DNA of 64,000 nucleotides, taken from Gluconacetobacter johannae (lineage in GTDB: Bacteria; Pseudomonadota; Alphaproteobacteria; Acetobacterales; Acetobacteraceae). The notes beneath the pieces were generated by a model. It saw only the letters and a program-made list of their open reading frames with translations. It did not search any database and was not told the DNA's origin. The stretch is from contig NZ_BAQK01000037.1 in assembly GCF_025994435.1 (NCBI RefSeq), forward strand, positions 50,782 through 114,781, written 5' to 3'. The position numbers and the translations under genes are program-made. This document shows, piece by piece, positions 50,010 to 59,340 of this stretch (its first letter is position 1; every line of letters starts with the position of its first letter).

Positions 50010-50038
50010 TATCTAGCAGGCCCTTAGGCCCGGGGCAA
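50010..50038 (-). promoter_or_regulatory. Possible promoter of hfq-hflX
   Basis: On the minus strand TTGCCC (50038-50033), a 17-bp spacer and TAGATA (50015-50010) lie about 90 nt before the hfq start. Match to consensus is weak (about seven of twelve). Confidence 0.25.
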
Positions 50039-50042
50039 AACC

Positions 50043-51434
50043 TCATCCACCGCCCCGCTCCTCGGACGTCACGCCAAGCTGTTTGAGCTTGCGGTGCAGG
50101 GCGCTGCGCTCCATCCCGACAAACCCCGCCGTCCGGCTGATATTTCCCCCGAAACGCAGCAATTGGGCCTGAAGGTACTGGGTTTCGAACAGATCCCGCG
50201 CCTCGCGCAGCGGCAGGCCCATGACGTCGGCGGCCGGATCAAATTTCAGCAAGGCCGGCGCACCCTGGCCGACCGACGGCGGCAGCATCTCGGCCCGGAT
50301 CGGATCGGACCCGTTGCCCGGCATCATAATCAGCAGCCGTTCCATCAGGTTACGCAGTTCACGCGCGTTGCCCGGCCAGTCGTAGCTCTGCAACGCAGCG
50401 ATGGCGTCGCCCGACAGTTCGCGCAACGGCAGGCCGGCGTTTTCCGCCGCGCGATGCAGGAACAGGCGCGCCAGGCCCGGGATGTCCTCGCGCCGTTCCC
50501 GCAGGCTGGGAACGCGCAGCGGCACCACCGCCAGGCGATAATACAGATCCTCGCGGAAGCGGCCGGCGGCGATGGCCTCCTGCAAATCCCGATTCGTCGC
50601 GGCCAGCACGCGGACATCGACCTTCACCCGCGACGACCCGCCCACCCGCTCGAAGCTCTGGTCCTGCAATGCGCGCACGATCTTGCCCTGGGTCTCGATC
50701 GGCATGTCCGAGACCTCGTCCAGCAGCAGGGTGCCGCCGTGCGCGCGCTCCAGCACGCCGGTCCGCCGGCCCGCGCCGTCGGCCGCGCCCTCGATCCCGA
50801 ACAATTCCTCCTCGAACCGGCCCGGGGCCAGGGTGGCGCAGTTCAGCGCGATGAACGGCCCTTCGGCCCGGCGCGAGCGGGCATGGATCATGCGGCTCGC
50901 GACCTCCTTGCCCGCCCCGGCCGCGCCCGAGATCAGCACGCGCGACCCGCTGGGCGCCACACGCTCGATCTGGCTGCGTACCCCCGCGATCACCGAACTG
51001 TCGCCGAACAGCATTGCCTCGGGCCCGGCGCGCAGGCGCAGCTCGGCGTTTTCCCGCGCCAGGCGCGACGCCTCCAGCGCGCGCCGCACCACCAGCAGCA
51101 GCCGGTCGGACTGGAACGGCTTTTCGATGAAATCATAGGCGCCGTGCTGCAACGCCGCGACCGCGGTCTCGATCGTGCCGTGGCCCGAAATCATGATCGT
51201 GGGGACCGCCGGCTCTTCCCCCTGGATGGCCTGGAGAATGCCCAGCCCGTCCAGCCGCGACCCCTGCAGCCAGACATCAAGTATGACCAGGGAGGGCCTG
51301 CGGGCCCGGAACGCGCTGATCGCCGCATCCGAATCCCCCGCCAGACGGGTCTCGTAGCCTTCGTCCCGAAGAATACCTTCGATAAGCAGCCGGATATCCG
51401 GCTCATCATCGACGATCAGGATTTCATGCCCCAT
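50043..51434 (-). CDS. ntrX: Response regulator NtrX
   Basis: Response regulator of 463 residues paired with NtrY. Receiver domain 1-120 with phospho-acceptor Asp53 (LVILDVWLQG) and Lys in FIEKPF. The AAA+ domain follows, with a modified Walker A (GAAGAGKE). Its GAFTGA loop, needed to engage sigma-54, is replaced by GIEGAADGAGRR, so it probably does not act as a classical sigma-54 activator. C-terminal Fis-type helix-turn-helix (NISRTAGFVGMERSALHRKL). In other alphaproteobacteria NtrYX links redox and nitrogen status. Its start overlaps ntrY by 11 nt. Confidence 0.94.
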   Translation of the reverse strand: MGHEILIVDDEPDIRLLIEGILRDEGYETRLAGDSDAAISAFRARRPSLVILDVWLQGSRLDGLGILQAIQGEEPAVPTIMISGHGTIETAVAALQHGAYDFIEKPFQSDRLLLVVRRALEASRLARENAELRLRAGPEAMLFGDSSVIAGVRSQIERVAPSGSRVLISGAAGAGKEVASRMIHARSRRAEGPFIALNCATLAPGRFEEELFGIEGAADGAGRRTGVLERAHGGTLLLDEVSDMPIETQGKIVRALQDQSFERVGGSSRVKVDVRVLAATNRDLQEAIAAGRFREDLYYRLAVVPLRVPSLRERREDIPGLARLFLHRAAENAGLPLRELSGDAIAALQSYDWPGNARELRNLMERLLIMMPGNGSDPIRAEMLPPSVGQGAPALLKFDPAADVMGLPLREARDLFETQYLQAQLLRFGGNISRTAGFVGMERSALHRKLKQLGVTSEERGGG

Positions 51435-53697
51435 GGTCGTCCTTTATAGGCAGTATCAAGATCGAAACCGCTCCCCTACCGTCCGGCCGGTCGTCCAGAC
51501 GGATGCTACCCCCATGATCTTCCAGAATTTTCTTGACGATCGCGAGACCCAGGCCGGTTCCTTTCGGTTTATGGGTCACATACGGCTCGGTCAGTCGCTG
51601 CCGATCTTCCTCGGGCAACCCGACGCCGTCGTCGGATATCGCGAGGCGGGCAGCCGTTCCATCGACGTGCAAGACAATCCGGACAGTTCCCGTCGGGCCG
51701 ACGGGAACGTTCGCAGCATCCCTGTCTTTTGGAACCATTGCAATGGCATCGGCCGCATTCTGCAACAAATTGGTCAGGGCCTGGCCGACCAGGCGCCGGT
51801 CGCACGAAACCACCGGCCCGTGATTCGGCAGTTCGGTCTCGTAGCGGATCTCGGGGTGGGCGGCGCGTTGCAGGATCAGGGCCTCGCGCACGATTCGCGA
51901 CAGATCCTCGGGGCGGATGATCGGCTGCGGCATCCGCGCGAAGGCGGAAAATTCGTCCACCATCCGCCCGATATCGCCGACATGGCGCACGATGGTGTCC
52001 GCGCACTGGGCGAAGGTTTCCGGGTCGGACGTGATTTCGCGCAGGAAGCGCCGCTTCAGGCGCTCGGCGGCAAGCTGGATAGGGGTCAGGGGGTTCTTGA
52101 TCTCGTGCGCGATGCGACGGGCGACATCGGCCCAGGCCGCCTTGCGCTGCGCCGCCTGCAAGGCAGTGATGTCGTCGAACGTCACGACATAGCCGTCGGG
52201 CGAGGCGCCCCGCGCCTCGGCCCCGATCCGGACCAGCAGGGTGCAGGTCCGCGCGCCCGTGCCCACCTGGACCTCGCCGGTCCAGACGCGGTCGGGGGCG
52301 CGGGCGGTCTCGTCCAGCATCGGGCCGAATTCCGGCACGACATCGACCAGATGCCGCCCGACGGCCGCCGCCAGGTCCTGCTGCAGCAGGACGCCCGCCG
52401 CGCGATTCGGCAGTTCGATCACCTGCTGGGCGTCCAGGCCGATGACGCCGGCCGAAACCCCCGACAGCACGGCCTCGGTGAAGCGGCGGCGCTCGTTGAT
52501 CTGGCTGTAGGCCACCATCAGTTCGGACCGCTGGCTGGCAAGCTGGTCGGTCATGCGGTTGAAGGCCCGTGACAGGCTCGACACCTCGTCATCGCGCTCG
52601 CCCTCGGGCACGCGCACCTTCAGGTCGCCGTCGCTGATGCGTTCCGACGCCAGGATCAGCAGGCCCAGCGGCCGGGCGATCTGGTTGGCCAGCACCAGCC
52701 CCACCAGCACCGCCGCCGACAGCACCAGCACGGCGACCAGGGCGAAGATCAGCACGAAGGTGAACTGGATCTTCGACCGGTTGCGGTTCAGCCGCTGGTA
52801 ATCGGCCACCACCAGGTCCGTCTTGTGCATATGGTCCAGGATGACCGGATCGACGGGCCGGGTAATCACCAGCATCAGCGCCGGCGTGTCGCCCAGCGAG
52901 ATCACCGCGCGCACCGTCTTTTCGTCCGGCGAATCGAGAATCGCGATCTCGTTGGTGCGCGCCATCATCGTCGCCGACGGCGGCGGCAGCGCCTGCATGT
53001 TGCCCGTGCGGCTCATCAACCCGCCCGACGCCACGACGGTATGCGTCAGCGGATCGTAGATCACCGCCTCGTCCAGGCCGCGCAGGGTCGCCTGGGAATC
53101 GAGGATCTGGTCCAGCGCCTCGGGGTCATGCATCAGGTCGGACCCGGAGGCCGACAGGCTGTTCTGCGCCCCGGCCAGATAGTTGGCGAGCGAGAATGCC
53201 TCGGTCCGGATATTGGCGTTATGCTCCTGCAGATAGCCGTGCGAGGCCTGCAACGCCTCGTTCAGCGCGGTGTTCACCCGGTCGCTGAACCAGATCTGGA
53301 TGCCGTAATGGAAGAAGACGGCGGCGAACGTGCCCACCACGATGGTCGGCGCAACCGCCACGATGCCGAACAGCGTCACCAGGCGGACATGCAGCCGTGC
53401 CCCGGCCAGGCCCCTGCGCCGTTCGGCCAGCACCCGGCCGACACGTTCGGCCAGCGCCAGCGCCAGCAGCAGCAGGACCAGGAAATTCAGCAGGAAAATC
53501 AGCGCCTGCACGCGCGGGTAATGCGTCAGCGACATGCCGCCGGACAGGACGACGAAGGTCGCGACCCCCAGGCACAGCGCCAGCGCCACCAGCATGATCG
53601 CCACGTCGCGGCGCGCCAGCATGTCCACCAGCCTCTGCATCGGCCCGGCCGGCCGGCCAGGGGTGCGCCAGCGCGGCAGAAGTTTCCTCGCCCTCAT
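51424..53697 (-). CDS. ntrY: Sensor histidine kinase NtrY
   Basis: Inner-membrane kinase of 757 residues. Two hydrophobic segments near the N terminus, then a third (LVTLFGIVAVAPTIVVGTFA) start a periplasmic sensor of about 150 residues, closed by a fourth (FVLIFALVAVLVLSAAVLVG). HAMP (about 345-400), PAS (about 420-500), the phospho-accepting H-box RIAHEIKNPLTPIQLAAERL, and the ATPase domain (NAADAI, SDDGVGLPEE, GTGLGLAIVKK) follow. The layout is the standard NtrY form. It is preceded by ntrC with 5 nt between. Confidence 0.95.
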   Translation of the reverse strand: MRARKLLPRWRTPGRPAGPMQRLVDMLARRDVAIMLVALALCLGVATFVVLSGGMSLTHYPRVQALIFLLNFLVLLLLALALAERVGRVLAERRRGLAGARLHVRLVTLFGIVAVAPTIVVGTFAAVFFHYGIQIWFSDRVNTALNEALQASHGYLQEHNANIRTEAFSLANYLAGAQNSLSASGSDLMHDPEALDQILDSQATLRGLDEAVIYDPLTHTVVASGGLMSRTGNMQALPPPSATMMARTNEIAILDSPDEKTVRAVISLGDTPALMLVITRPVDPVILDHMHKTDLVVADYQRLNRNRSKIQFTFVLIFALVAVLVLSAAVLVGLVLANQIARPLGLLILASERISDGDLKVRVPEGERDDEVSSLSRAFNRMTDQLASQRSELMVAYSQINERRRFTEAVLSGVSAGVIGLDAQQVIELPNRAAGVLLQQDLAAAVGRHLVDVVPEFGPMLDETARAPDRVWTGEVQVGTGARTCTLLVRIGAEARGASPDGYVVTFDDITALQAAQRKAAWADVARRIAHEIKNPLTPIQLAAERLKRRFLREITSDPETFAQCADTIVRHVGDIGRMVDEFSAFARMPQPIIRPEDLSRIVREALILQRAAHPEIRYETELPNHGPVVSCDRRLVGQALTNLLQNAADAIAMVPKDRDAANVPVGPTGTVRIVLHVDGTAARLAISDDGVGLPEEDRQRLTEPYVTHKPKGTGLGLAIVKKILEDHGGSIRLDDRPDGRGAVSILILPIKDDHGA

Positions 53698-53702
53698 GGA
53701 CG

Positions 53703-55151
53703 CTAGCTGACCCCACGCACCACCGGAATGTCCAGATCCCGGATCTTCTTGCGTAGCGTGTTGCGATTCAGGCCCAGCATCGCCGCGGCCTTGATCTGGT
53801 TGCCCCTGGTCGCCGCCAGCGTCATCTGGATCAGCGGCCGCTCGACCTCGGCGATCACGCGGTCATAGATGTCGTGCAGGGGCATGCCATCCTGGCCCGA
53901 GGCCAGGAAATGCCGGATATGGCGGGCCACCGCGTCGGCCAGCGGTTCCTGCGCCAGCGATTCGGGCTGTTCGCCGGGCGATTCGTGCAGGGTCTCGGCC
54001 AGTTCGGTATCGACCAGTTCCGCCGTGATCGTTTCCTGCGGATACAGCGCCGCCAGCCGGCGCATCAGATTTTCCAGCTCGCGCACGTTGCCCGGCCAGC
54101 GGCTGGCCTGCAGGCGTTCCGCCGCGCCATCCGACAGCAGCTTGGCCGGCAGCCCGTCCTCGCGGCAGCGGTCGAGGAAATGCCGCGCCAGCAGGGGAAT
54201 GTCCTCGGTGCGTTCGCGCAGGGGCGGCAGGCGGATCGGCACCACGTTCAGGCGATAGAACAGATCCTCGCGGAACGTGCCGGCGCGGATCGCCTGGCGC
54301 AGGTCGCGATGCGTGGCGGCGATGATGCGGACATTCGCGCGGATCGGCTGGCGGCCGCCGACGGTCGTGAATTCGCCTTCCTGCAAGACACGCAGCAGGC
54401 GCGTCTGGGCCTCGGGCGGCATGTCCCCGATCTCGTCCAGGAACAGGCTGCCGCCGGCCGCCTGCTCGAACCGGCCGGGGGTGCGGCTGGTGGCGCCGGT
54501 GAAGGCCCCGCGTTCGTGGCCGAACAGTTCGCTCTCGATCAGTTCGCGCGGGATCGCGGCCATGTTGACGGCCACGAACGGGCCGCCGCGCCGCCGCCCG
54601 TAATCGTGCAGCGCACGGGCCACCAGTTCCTTGCCGGTGCCGCTTTCGCCATTAATCATGACCGTCAGGTCGGACGTCGTCAGCCGGGCGATGATCCGGT
54701 AGATATCCTGCATCGCCATGGACCGCCCGATCAGCGGCATCCGCTCGTCCCCGTCCGGCTGCGCGGCCTCGGGCAGCGCGCTGGCCGGCGACGCCAGGGC
54801 GCGCTCGACCACCGACAGCAGTTCCTTCAGGTCGAAGGGCTTGGGCAGGTACTCGAACGCCCCCCGCTGCGTCGCCTTGACCGCGGTCATCAGCGTGGAT
54901 TGCGCGCTCATGACCACGACGCGCAGGTCCGGCCGCGCCCGCTTGATCCGCGGGATCAGGTCCAGCCCGTTCTCGTCGGGCATGACGACGTCGGTGATGA
55001 CCAGGTCGCCCTCGCCTTCCTCCACCCACTGCCACAGGGTCGCCGCATTGGCGGTGGTACGCACCTGATACCCCGCGCGTCCCAGCGCCTGGCTCAGGAC
55101 GGTGCGGATGGAACGGTCGTCATCGGCGACGAGAACGGTCGGCAGGGGCAT
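53703..55151 (-). CDS. ntrC: Nitrogen regulator NtrC (NRI)
   Basis: Sigma-54-dependent activator of 482 residues. Receiver domain with Asp54 (VITDVVMPDENG), AAA+ domain with Walker A GESGTGKELVARAL, the intact sigma-54 contact loop ERGAFTGATSRTPG and Walker B GSLFLDEIGDMPPE, and a Fis-type helix-turn-helix at the end (NQIKAAAMLGLNRNTLRKKI). NtrB phosphorylates it under nitrogen limitation. The nitrate operon at 22.6 kb is a plausible indirect target, but no NtrC sites were seen at its promoter. Confidence 0.96.
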   Translation of the reverse strand: MPLPTVLVADDDRSIRTVLSQALGRAGYQVRTTANAATLWQWVEEGEGDLVITDVVMPDENGLDLIPRIKRARPDLRVVVMSAQSTLMTAVKATQRGAFEYLPKPFDLKELLSVVERALASPASALPEAAQPDGDERMPLIGRSMAMQDIYRIIARLTTSDLTVMINGESGTGKELVARALHDYGRRRGGPFVAVNMAAIPRELIESELFGHERGAFTGATSRTPGRFEQAAGGSLFLDEIGDMPPEAQTRLLRVLQEGEFTTVGGRQPIRANVRIIAATHRDLRQAIRAGTFREDLFYRLNVVPIRLPPLRERTEDIPLLARHFLDRCREDGLPAKLLSDGAAERLQASRWPGNVRELENLMRRLAALYPQETITAELVDTELAETLHESPGEQPESLAQEPLADAVARHIRHFLASGQDGMPLHDIYDRVIAEVERPLIQMTLAATRGNQIKAAAMLGLNRNTLRKKIRDLDIPVVRGVS

Positions 55152-55251
55152 ACGGGGTTCAATCTCTTGCGTCGAAACGGCCGGGACGGGGGCATGCGCC
55201 GGCGGATGGGTCCCCGCCCGGGAACGGGGGATAGGAAGGCCCGGATCGGTT

Positions 55252-56391
55252 TCAGGTCGTATCTTTTCCCTCGGCCACCACCGGCAGGTGCAGCAGCACC
55301 TCGGTCCGGCCCGGCTGGCTGTCGATTTCGATCACGCCGCCATGGTCGCCGATGATCTTGCCCGCCAGGGCCAGCCCCAGGCCGCTGCCGCTGGCCTTGG
55401 TCGTCAGGAACGGCTCGAACAGATGGGGGCGGATGCTGTCGGGAATACCCGGTCCGCTATCGCGCACCGACACCACCAGCGGCAGTTCCACCCGCTGTTC
55501 CATGCCCGGCACCGCCAGGCGGACCCCATGGCGATAGCTGGTGCCCAGGGTGATCGTCCCCCCCTCGCCTTCCGATTCGATGGCCTCGGCCGCGTTCTTG
55601 AGCAGGTTCAGCAGCACCTGGACCAGTTGGTCCCGATTGCCCCAGACCGGCGGCAGCGAGGGATCGTACTCCTCGACGATGCGGATATTGGCGGCGAAGC
55701 CCTGCTGCGCCAGCAGGCGGACCCGCTCGAGCACGCGATGGATGTTCACCGGCCGACGTTCGATCGGCTTGTCGCTGAATATTTCCATCCGTTCGACCAG
55801 ATCGCGGATCCGGTCGGCCTCGTCGCGGATCAGGACCGCCAGTTCCCGATCGTTCTCCCCGACCGAGCTTTCCAGCAACTGCGCGGCCCCCCGGATGCCG
55901 GACAGCGGGTTCTTCACCTCATGCGCCAGGATCGCCGCCATGCCGGACACGCTGCGCGCGGCCGAGCGGAACGTCAGTTGCCGGTCCAGCGTCCGGGCGG
56001 CCGACGAATCGTGGAAGGTCAGCAGGACGGATTCCGGCTCCTCCGTCACCAGCGTCCCCTGCACGGTGATGCCCGTGCGGCGCAGCCGGGGGCCTTCCAG
56101 CATCAGCTCATGCTCGGCGATGGTCACGCCGTCGCGCAGGACCTGTTCGACCAGAAGGAAGACCGGATGATCGCCGGCCAGCAGGTCCGTCAGGCGCATC
56201 TGCACCAGATGCGGGCTGGACACGCCGAAAAACGGTTCGGCCGCGCTGTTGACATAGCGGATGCGATGACCCGGCCCGACCAGGACGACCGGCATCGGCA
56301 GGGCGTCCAGCAACGCCACCCCGTCCGGCGTGCCCGCCGGCGACGCCGGGGCGGGCGTGTCGTCATCGCGATGCAGGACCATGGTGCTCAC
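55252..56391 (-). CDS. ntrB: Nitrogen sensor kinase NtrB (NRII)
   Basis: Cytosolic histidine kinase of 379 residues controlled by PII proteins in known systems. PAS domain (about 25-115), H-box MAAILAHEVKNPLSGIRGAA near residue 150, and ATPase motifs NLLKNAAEAIE, DSGPGIPDSI and GSGLGLALAGKI. Start at GTG 56391, overlapping the dusB stop as GTGA; the ATG at 56382 is an alternative giving MVLHRDD. A 100-nt gap separates it from ntrC. Confidence 0.94.
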   Translation of the reverse strand: MSTMVLHRDDDTPAPASPAGTPDGVALLDALPMPVVLVGPGHRIRYVNSAAEPFFGVSSPHLVQMRLTDLLAGDHPVFLLVEQVLRDGVTIAEHELMLEGPRLRRTGITVQGTLVTEEPESVLLTFHDSSAARTLDRQLTFRSAARSVSGMAAILAHEVKNPLSGIRGAAQLLESSVGENDRELAVLIRDEADRIRDLVERMEIFSDKPIERRPVNIHRVLERVRLLAQQGFAANIRIVEEYDPSLPPVWGNRDQLVQVLLNLLKNAAEAIESEGEGGTITLGTSYRHGVRLAVPGMEQRVELPLVVSVRDSGPGIPDSIRPHLFEPFLTTKASGSGLGLALAGKIIGDHGGVIEIDSQPGRTEVLLHLPVVAEGKDTT

Positions 56392-57455
56392 GCCGCCACG
56401 GCGGCCTCCTGGCCGCCCGCCGCCGCGCCGCGCCGCTCGCGCACCGAACCGGCGGCGATCTGCCGATCATAGAACGCGTCGATCATGCCGATTGCCGCAT
56501 CGACCGTATCCACCCGGTTGATGGCGGCGCGGAAACCGGCCGAGTCAGGCAGGCCGGCGGAATACCAGGATATATGCTTGCGGGCCAGGCGCAGCCCCGG
56601 ATGGACGCCGAAATGCGTCAGCATCAGGTTGTAATGCTCCAGGACGATCGCCTTTTCCGTCACCAGGTCGGGGTCGGGCACCATCTCCCCGGTGGTCAGC
56701 GCCCGCCCGACCTGCGCCAGGAACCATGGCCGGCCGTAGCAGCCGCGACCGATCATCACCCCGTCGGCGCCCGACAGCGCCAGGGCCCGCCGCGCGTCGT
56801 CCACCGTCAGGATATCGCCGTTGACGATGACCGGCAGCGACACGGCCTCCTTCACCCGCCGGACGAACGCCCAGTCCGCCGTGCCGTTGTAGAATTGCTG
56901 GCGCGTGCGGCCATGGACGGTAATCATGCGGATGCCCGTCTCCTGCGCGATGCGGGCCAGGACGGGGGCGTTCAGGCTGGCATGGTCCCACCCCATCCGC
57001 ATCTTCAGCGTGACGGGCACGTCCACCGCGCGCACCACGGCCTCCAGCAGGCGGCCCGCCAGCACCTCGTCACGCATCAGGGCGGACCCGGCCTGCTGGC
57101 CCACGGCCACCTTCTTCACCGGGCAGCCGAAATTGATGTCGATCATGTCGGCGCCCCGATCGACGGCGATCCGCGCCGCCTGGGCCATCGCCTCGGGCTC
57201 GCACCCCGCCAGCTGCACCGCGTTCGGGCCGTCATCGGCAACCTCGGCCATACGCAGGGTCGCCTGGTTTTCGCGGACCATCGCCCAGGACGCGATCATT
57301 TCCGACACCACCAGGCCCGCGCCCAGCCGGCGCGCCAGGCGGCGGAACGGCAGGTCCGTCACCCCGGACATCGGGGCGAGGATGACCGGGGTACGCAGCA
57401 CCACCCCTCCACCCAGATCGACAGGACGCAACAACTCTGGCGACATGCTCGGCAT
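56388..57455 (-). CDS. dusB: tRNA-dihydrouridine synthase (DusB/NifR3)
   Basis: FMN enzyme of 355 residues reducing uridines to dihydrouridine in tRNA. Barrel motifs: PVILAPMSGVTDLPFRRLAR, ADMIDINFGCPVKKV (with the catalytic Cys), MRMGWDH, ITVHGRTRQQFYNGTADW and GVMIGRGCYGRPW. ATG at 57455 (MPSMSPELLRPVD). First gene of the nifR3-ntrB-ntrC unit, as in other alphaproteobacteria. A possible promoter (TTGCGT then TATATT on the minus strand, 57566-57540) lies upstream. Confidence 0.94.
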   Translation of the reverse strand: MPSMSPELLRPVDLGGGVVLRTPVILAPMSGVTDLPFRRLARRLGAGLVVSEMIASWAMVRENQATLRMAEVADDGPNAVQLAGCEPEAMAQAARIAVDRGADMIDINFGCPVKKVAVGQQAGSALMRDEVLAGRLLEAVVRAVDVPVTLKMRMGWDHASLNAPVLARIAQETGIRMITVHGRTRQQFYNGTADWAFVRRVKEAVSLPVIVNGDILTVDDARRALALSGADGVMIGRGCYGRPWFLAQVGRALTTGEMVPDPDLVTEKAIVLEHYNLMLTHFGVHPGLRLARKHISWYSAGLPDSAGFRAAINRVDTVDAAIGMIDAFYDRQIAAGSVRERRGAAAGGQEAAVAA

Positions 57456-57668
57456 TACTTCCGTTTCGGATCGTCGGTTTTCGAGCCCGGCGAACCGGGA
57501 TGAGCGAAAATCCAGCATAGATGCATAGAATTTAAGCAGAATATACAGTCTTTCGCCGTCACGCAATCGCGATGGCTGCCCCGCGGCCCGTTCGAAAATG
57601 AAGAATTCGGGAAACCGGCGGCGTTCTGGCGCTTGACGCCGGGGTGCGCGCGCCGCATTCCTCCGGCC

Positions 57669-58823
57669 ATGCGTGTTGCAGCCATCCTTCTTGCCGCGGG
57701 CGCGGGCCGCCGTTACAGCGCCACGACGGCATCCCCAGTCGCCAAGCAGTATCTGACGCTCGGCGGCCGGCCCATCATCCGCCACGCGGCGGACGCCCTT
57801 GTCCCGCATGTCGACCTGCTTCAACCGGTGGGCGACGCCGCGTCACTGGCCGAAGCCCTGGCCGGGCTGGACGTCCTGCCCGCCGTCCCCGGCGGCGCGA
57901 GCCGGCAGGACAGCGTGCGCGCGGGGCTGGAGGCGCTGGACCGCCTGCCGGCCGCCGAACGCCCGGATATCGTCCTGATCCATGACGGCGCCCGCCCCTA
58001 TGTCCCGGCCGAAGTGACCCAGGGCGTGATCGCGGCCCTGGCGCGGCACCCCGGCGCCATTCCCGCCGTGCCGGTCGCCGACACCATCAAGCGCGGGCAC
58101 CACGGCGTCATCGCCGGCACCGTGCCGCGCGACGACCTGTACCGTGCCCAGACGCCCCAGGGATTCCGTTTCGCCCTGCTGCGCGACCTGCACCGGGGCG
58201 CCGCCACGACGGATGCGACCGACGATGCCGCCCTGCTGGAGGCCGCCGGGCACGACGTGGCGCTGGTCGCCGGGGCGGAAGACAATATCAAGCTGACTTA
58301 CGAGGAGGATCTCGTGCGCCTGGAACGCCTGATCGGCCCGACACTGCTGCCGCGCACCGGGATCGGCTACGATGTCCACGCCTTTGCCGAGAACCGTCCG
58401 CTGATCCTGTGCGGGATCACCGTGCCGCACGATCGCGGCCTGGCCGGTCATTCCGACGCGGACGTGGGCATCCATGCCCTGTGCGACGCAATCTACGGCG
58501 CGCTGGCCGAAGGCGACATCGGCCGCCATTTCCCGCCCAGCCAGAATGAATGGAAGGACGCCGACAGCGCGCGCTTCCTGGTCCATGCCGGCGAACGCAT
58601 CCGCGCGCGCGGGGGCATGCTGGTCAATGCCGACGTCACGCTGATCTGCGAACGGCCCAAGATCGGCCCGCATTCCGAAGCGATGCGCCAGCGCCTGGCC
58701 GACCTGCTGCAGGTCGGGATCGACCGGATCTCGGTCAAGGCGACGACGTCCGAGCGCCTGGGCTTCACCGGGCGCGAGGAAGGCATCGCCTGCACGGCCA
58801 GCGCTACCGTCCTGGTTCCCTGA
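57669..58823 (+). CDS. ispDF: Bifunctional IspD-IspF enzyme
   Basis: Isoprenoid (MEP pathway) fusion protein of 384 residues. IspD part (1-228) makes CDP-methylerythritol: AAILLAAGAGRRYSA, HDGARPYVP, RAQTPQGFRF, TDDAALLEAAGHDVAL. IspF part (about 235-384) forms the cyclodiphosphate: GIGYDVHAF, GLAGHSDADVGIHALCDAIY, ISVKATTSERLGFTGREEGI. The ATG at 57669 begins MRVAAILLAAG. The fusion is frequent in alphaproteobacteria. It is divergent from dusB across 213 nt. Confidence 0.97.
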   Translation: MRVAAILLAAGAGRRYSATTASPVAKQYLTLGGRPIIRHAADALVPHVDLLQPVGDAASLAEALAGLDVLPAVPGGASRQDSVRAGLEALDRLPAAERPDIVLIHDGARPYVPAEVTQGVIAALARHPGAIPAVPVADTIKRGHHGVIAGTVPRDDLYRAQTPQGFRFALLRDLHRGAATTDATDDAALLEAAGHDVALVAGAEDNIKLTYEEDLVRLERLIGPTLLPRTGIGYDVHAFAENRPLILCGITVPHDRGLAGHSDADVGIHALCDAIYGALAEGDIGRHFPPSQNEWKDADSARFLVHAGERIRARGGMLVNADVTLICERPKIGPHSEAMRQRLADLLQVGIDRISVKATTSERLGFTGREEGIACTASATVLVP

Positions 58824-58853
58824 GCCTGGCCCCCGCCTTGAACGGGGCGATCG

Positions 58854-59015
58854 GAGGCTGGTTTAGAAGTTGGTCTGCCGAGCGAGAGTGCCGCGAAGCG
58901 GCACGCCCGGCGTGTGTTTCCGAGCACTGGAGCGGAGCGACCTTGATGGCCGTGAGCACCAGCGCGCAGGAAACGCGCGTCGGATCGCCGGCATACCGGC
59001 TTTTAAACCAGCCTC
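58854..59015. repeat. 162-bp element bounded by 16-bp inverted repeats
   Basis: GAGGCTGGTTTAGAAG (58854-58869) and CTTTTAAACCAGCCTC (59000-59015) are inverted with 15 of 16 matches. Inside lies a perfect hairpin GTGCCGC-GAA-GCGGCAC. No transposase-length frame is present. It may be a MITE-like insertion or an extragenic repeat. Its right end lies directly against the stop codon of the small membrane protein gene. Confidence 0.6.
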
Positions 59016-59201
59016 TCAGCCGATCGCCATGATGACGACCACGACCGGCACCACCGCCAGCAGCACCCAGGCCCCCATCGCGCAGGTCGCGACCACATGG
59101 GCCACCCGCCGCCGCAGCCGGTGCCCCGACGAGCGTGCAGCCACACCGGTTTCGACGAAGCCGGACGTTTCGGATATCGGACGCCAGTCGATCGAGGCCA
59201 T
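59016..59201 (-). CDS. Small single-pass membrane protein, unknown function
   Basis: Predicted protein of 61 residues, with a polar N-terminal half (MASIDWRPISETSGFVETG) and one C-terminal membrane helix (WVLLAVVPVVVVIMAIG). The ATG at 59201 has an excellent ribosome site, AGGAG seven nt upstream, which supports real translation. No family recognised. The stop codon adjoins the 162-bp inverted-repeat element. Confidence 0.6.
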   Translation of the reverse strand: MASIDWRPISETSGFVETGVAARSSGHRLRRRVAHVVATCAMGAWVLLAVVPVVVVIMAIG

Positions 59202-59340
59202 GATGTGCTCCTGCCTTAGCCGGTGATGTCTCCCTGACATTCCTCTACACCGACCTTCTGTAACGAAGTGTTCGGCTCCGTATCGGAACGCAAAACTGAA
59301 CCTGCCGGCCATTTGTGGCGGATCAATGACTGCGCGGGCC

